Source: Arthrobacter sp. Hiyo8 (GTDB lineage Bacteria; Actinomycetota; Actinomycetes; Actinomycetales; Micrococcaceae). Taken from it: 64,000 bases of DNA. Where the stretch lies: contig AP014719.1 of NCBI GenBank assembly GCA_001549895.1, positions 4,216,001-4,280,000 on the forward strand. The letters are read 5' to 3'. The position numbers and the translations under genes are program-made. Positions 63,560 through 64,000 of the stretch are shown one piece after another. The notes under the pieces are model-generated. The model was not told the origin of the DNA. It did no database searches and saw only the letters and a program-made list of their open reading frames with translations. The number at the start of each line of letters is the position of its first letter. Position 1 is the stretch's first letter.

Positions 63560-64000
63560 ATGTCAGCACACATCGGTGTCACCGGCCTCGCGGTGATGGG
63601 CGCCAATCTGGCCCGCAACCTGGCCCGCAACGGCTTCACCGTTGCCCTCCACAACCGCTCCGTCGAAAAGACCGACGCCCTGCTGGCCAAGCATGGCACG
63701 GACGGCGACTTCATCCGCACGGAAACCCTCCAGGAACTCGTGGACTCCCTCGAGAAGCCCCGCCGCGTCCTGATCATGGTGAAGGCCGGCAAGCCGGTTG
63801 ACGCCGTCATCGACCAGCTCGTTCCCTTGCTCGAGCCCGGCGATATCGTGATCGACGCCGGCAACTCGCACTACGAGGACACCCGCCGCCGCGAATCCGC
63901 GCTGGCCGAGAAGGACCTGCACTTCGTGGGCGTCGGTGTTTCCGGCGGCGAAGAGGGCGCCCTGAACGGCCCCTCCATCATGCCCGGTGGTTCGAAGGAG
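63560..64000 (+). CDS. gnd: 6-phosphogluconate dehydrogenase, 5' part
   Basis: 147 codons reach the window edge. IGVTGLAVMGANLARNLARN is the cofactor motif with AVMG in place of GLxVMG, followed by DGGNSHYEDTRRR-type IDAGNSHYEDTRRRE and VGVSGGEEGALNGPSIMPGG, the substrate-binding signature of Gnd. It oxidises 6-phosphogluconate to ribulose 5-phosphate. TTGGAG lies before ATG 63560. The divergent GntR regulator probably controls it. Confidence 0.95.
   Translation, partial: MSAHIGVTGLAVMGANLARNLARNGFTVALHNRSVEKTDALLAKHGTDGDFIRTETLQELVDSLEKPRRVLIMVKAGKPVDAVIDQLVPLLEPGDIVIDAGNSHYEDTRRRESALAEKDLHFVGVGVSGGEEGALNGPSIMPGGSKE

Noticed and set aside
1..64000. CRISPR array
   Set aside because: No series of regularly spaced direct repeats was seen on either strand.

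Overview
The window joins two unlike pieces of DNA. Positions 1 to about 39,750 are most of a temperate siphovirus-type prophage. It has moderate GC, HK97-type head genes, a long non-contractile tail and a large serine integrase. From about 39,750 to 64,000 the DNA is high-GC chromosome of a Gram-positive actinobacterium. Its gene content and order (comM-dprA-xerC; fasR-fabD-fabH-acpP-fabF; aceE; DUF3052/AhpE; DUF3145; an IS1249-type element) point to Arthrobacter or a close relative in the Micrococcaceae. The integrase gene lies at the junction, and the host comM gene resumes there inside the codons of its Walker B motif, so the boundary is read as attR. The left attachment site lies outside the window.

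Prophage layout. 0-4 kb: a frameshifted replication-relaxation-family gene and small membrane proteins. 4-7.6 kb: a membrane-anchored lytic transglycosylase, then a tight operon (YopX, an ArdC-type antirestriction protein, five unknown small proteins). 7.6-12.8 kb: mostly minus-strand cargo, including a 48-residue protein made of four DnaJ-type CXXCXGXG motifs, a GT51 peptidoglycan glycosyltransferase, and a convergent restriction-modification pair. 12.9-33.9 kb: the structural and lysis genes in usual order: terS, terL, portal, MuF, protease, capsid, connectors, tail tube, frameshifted tail chaperones, tape measure, tail tip, fibre, CHAP endolysin, a phospholipase-D-like protein, holin. A minus-strand gene for a predicted TRADD-N-associated membrane protein sits between terL and portal. 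34-39.7 kb: lsr2, a VirD4/TraG-type coupling ATPase with two small membrane proteins, an unknown gene and the integrase.

The most unusual feature is conjugation-type machinery (coupling ATPase, replication-relaxation protein) inside an otherwise complete tailed phage, together with antirestriction, restriction and probable anti-phage cargo. Promoters appear to fall in two classes. Structural operons are preceded by a shared element containing ATAAATAG. Five cargo genes instead have a TANNNT box exactly six bases before the start codon, as in leaderless actinobacterial genes.

Host layout. The competence/recombination genes comM, dprA and xerC are followed by DUF3145, then the minus-strand fatty-acid cluster fasR-fabD-fabH-acpP-fabF and aceE. 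Next come DUF3052, a peroxiredoxin, a sirtuin, tRNA-Val and a methyltransferase, at whose stop codon an IS1249-type element has inserted with an 8-bp target duplication. The right end is a sugar-acid gene set: IclR regulator, MHS-family transporter, 2-hydroxyacid dehydrogenase, beta-hydroxyacid dehydrogenase, gluconate-5-dehydrogenase-like SDR, idonate-5-dehydrogenase-like enzyme, GntR regulator and gnd.

A caution covers the whole window. Phage and housekeeping genes alike carry more than 30 single-base frameshifts. Every one I examined is repaired by adding one base, usually in a short homopolymer. I read these as sequencing errors and give each affected gene as one feature over its full span.
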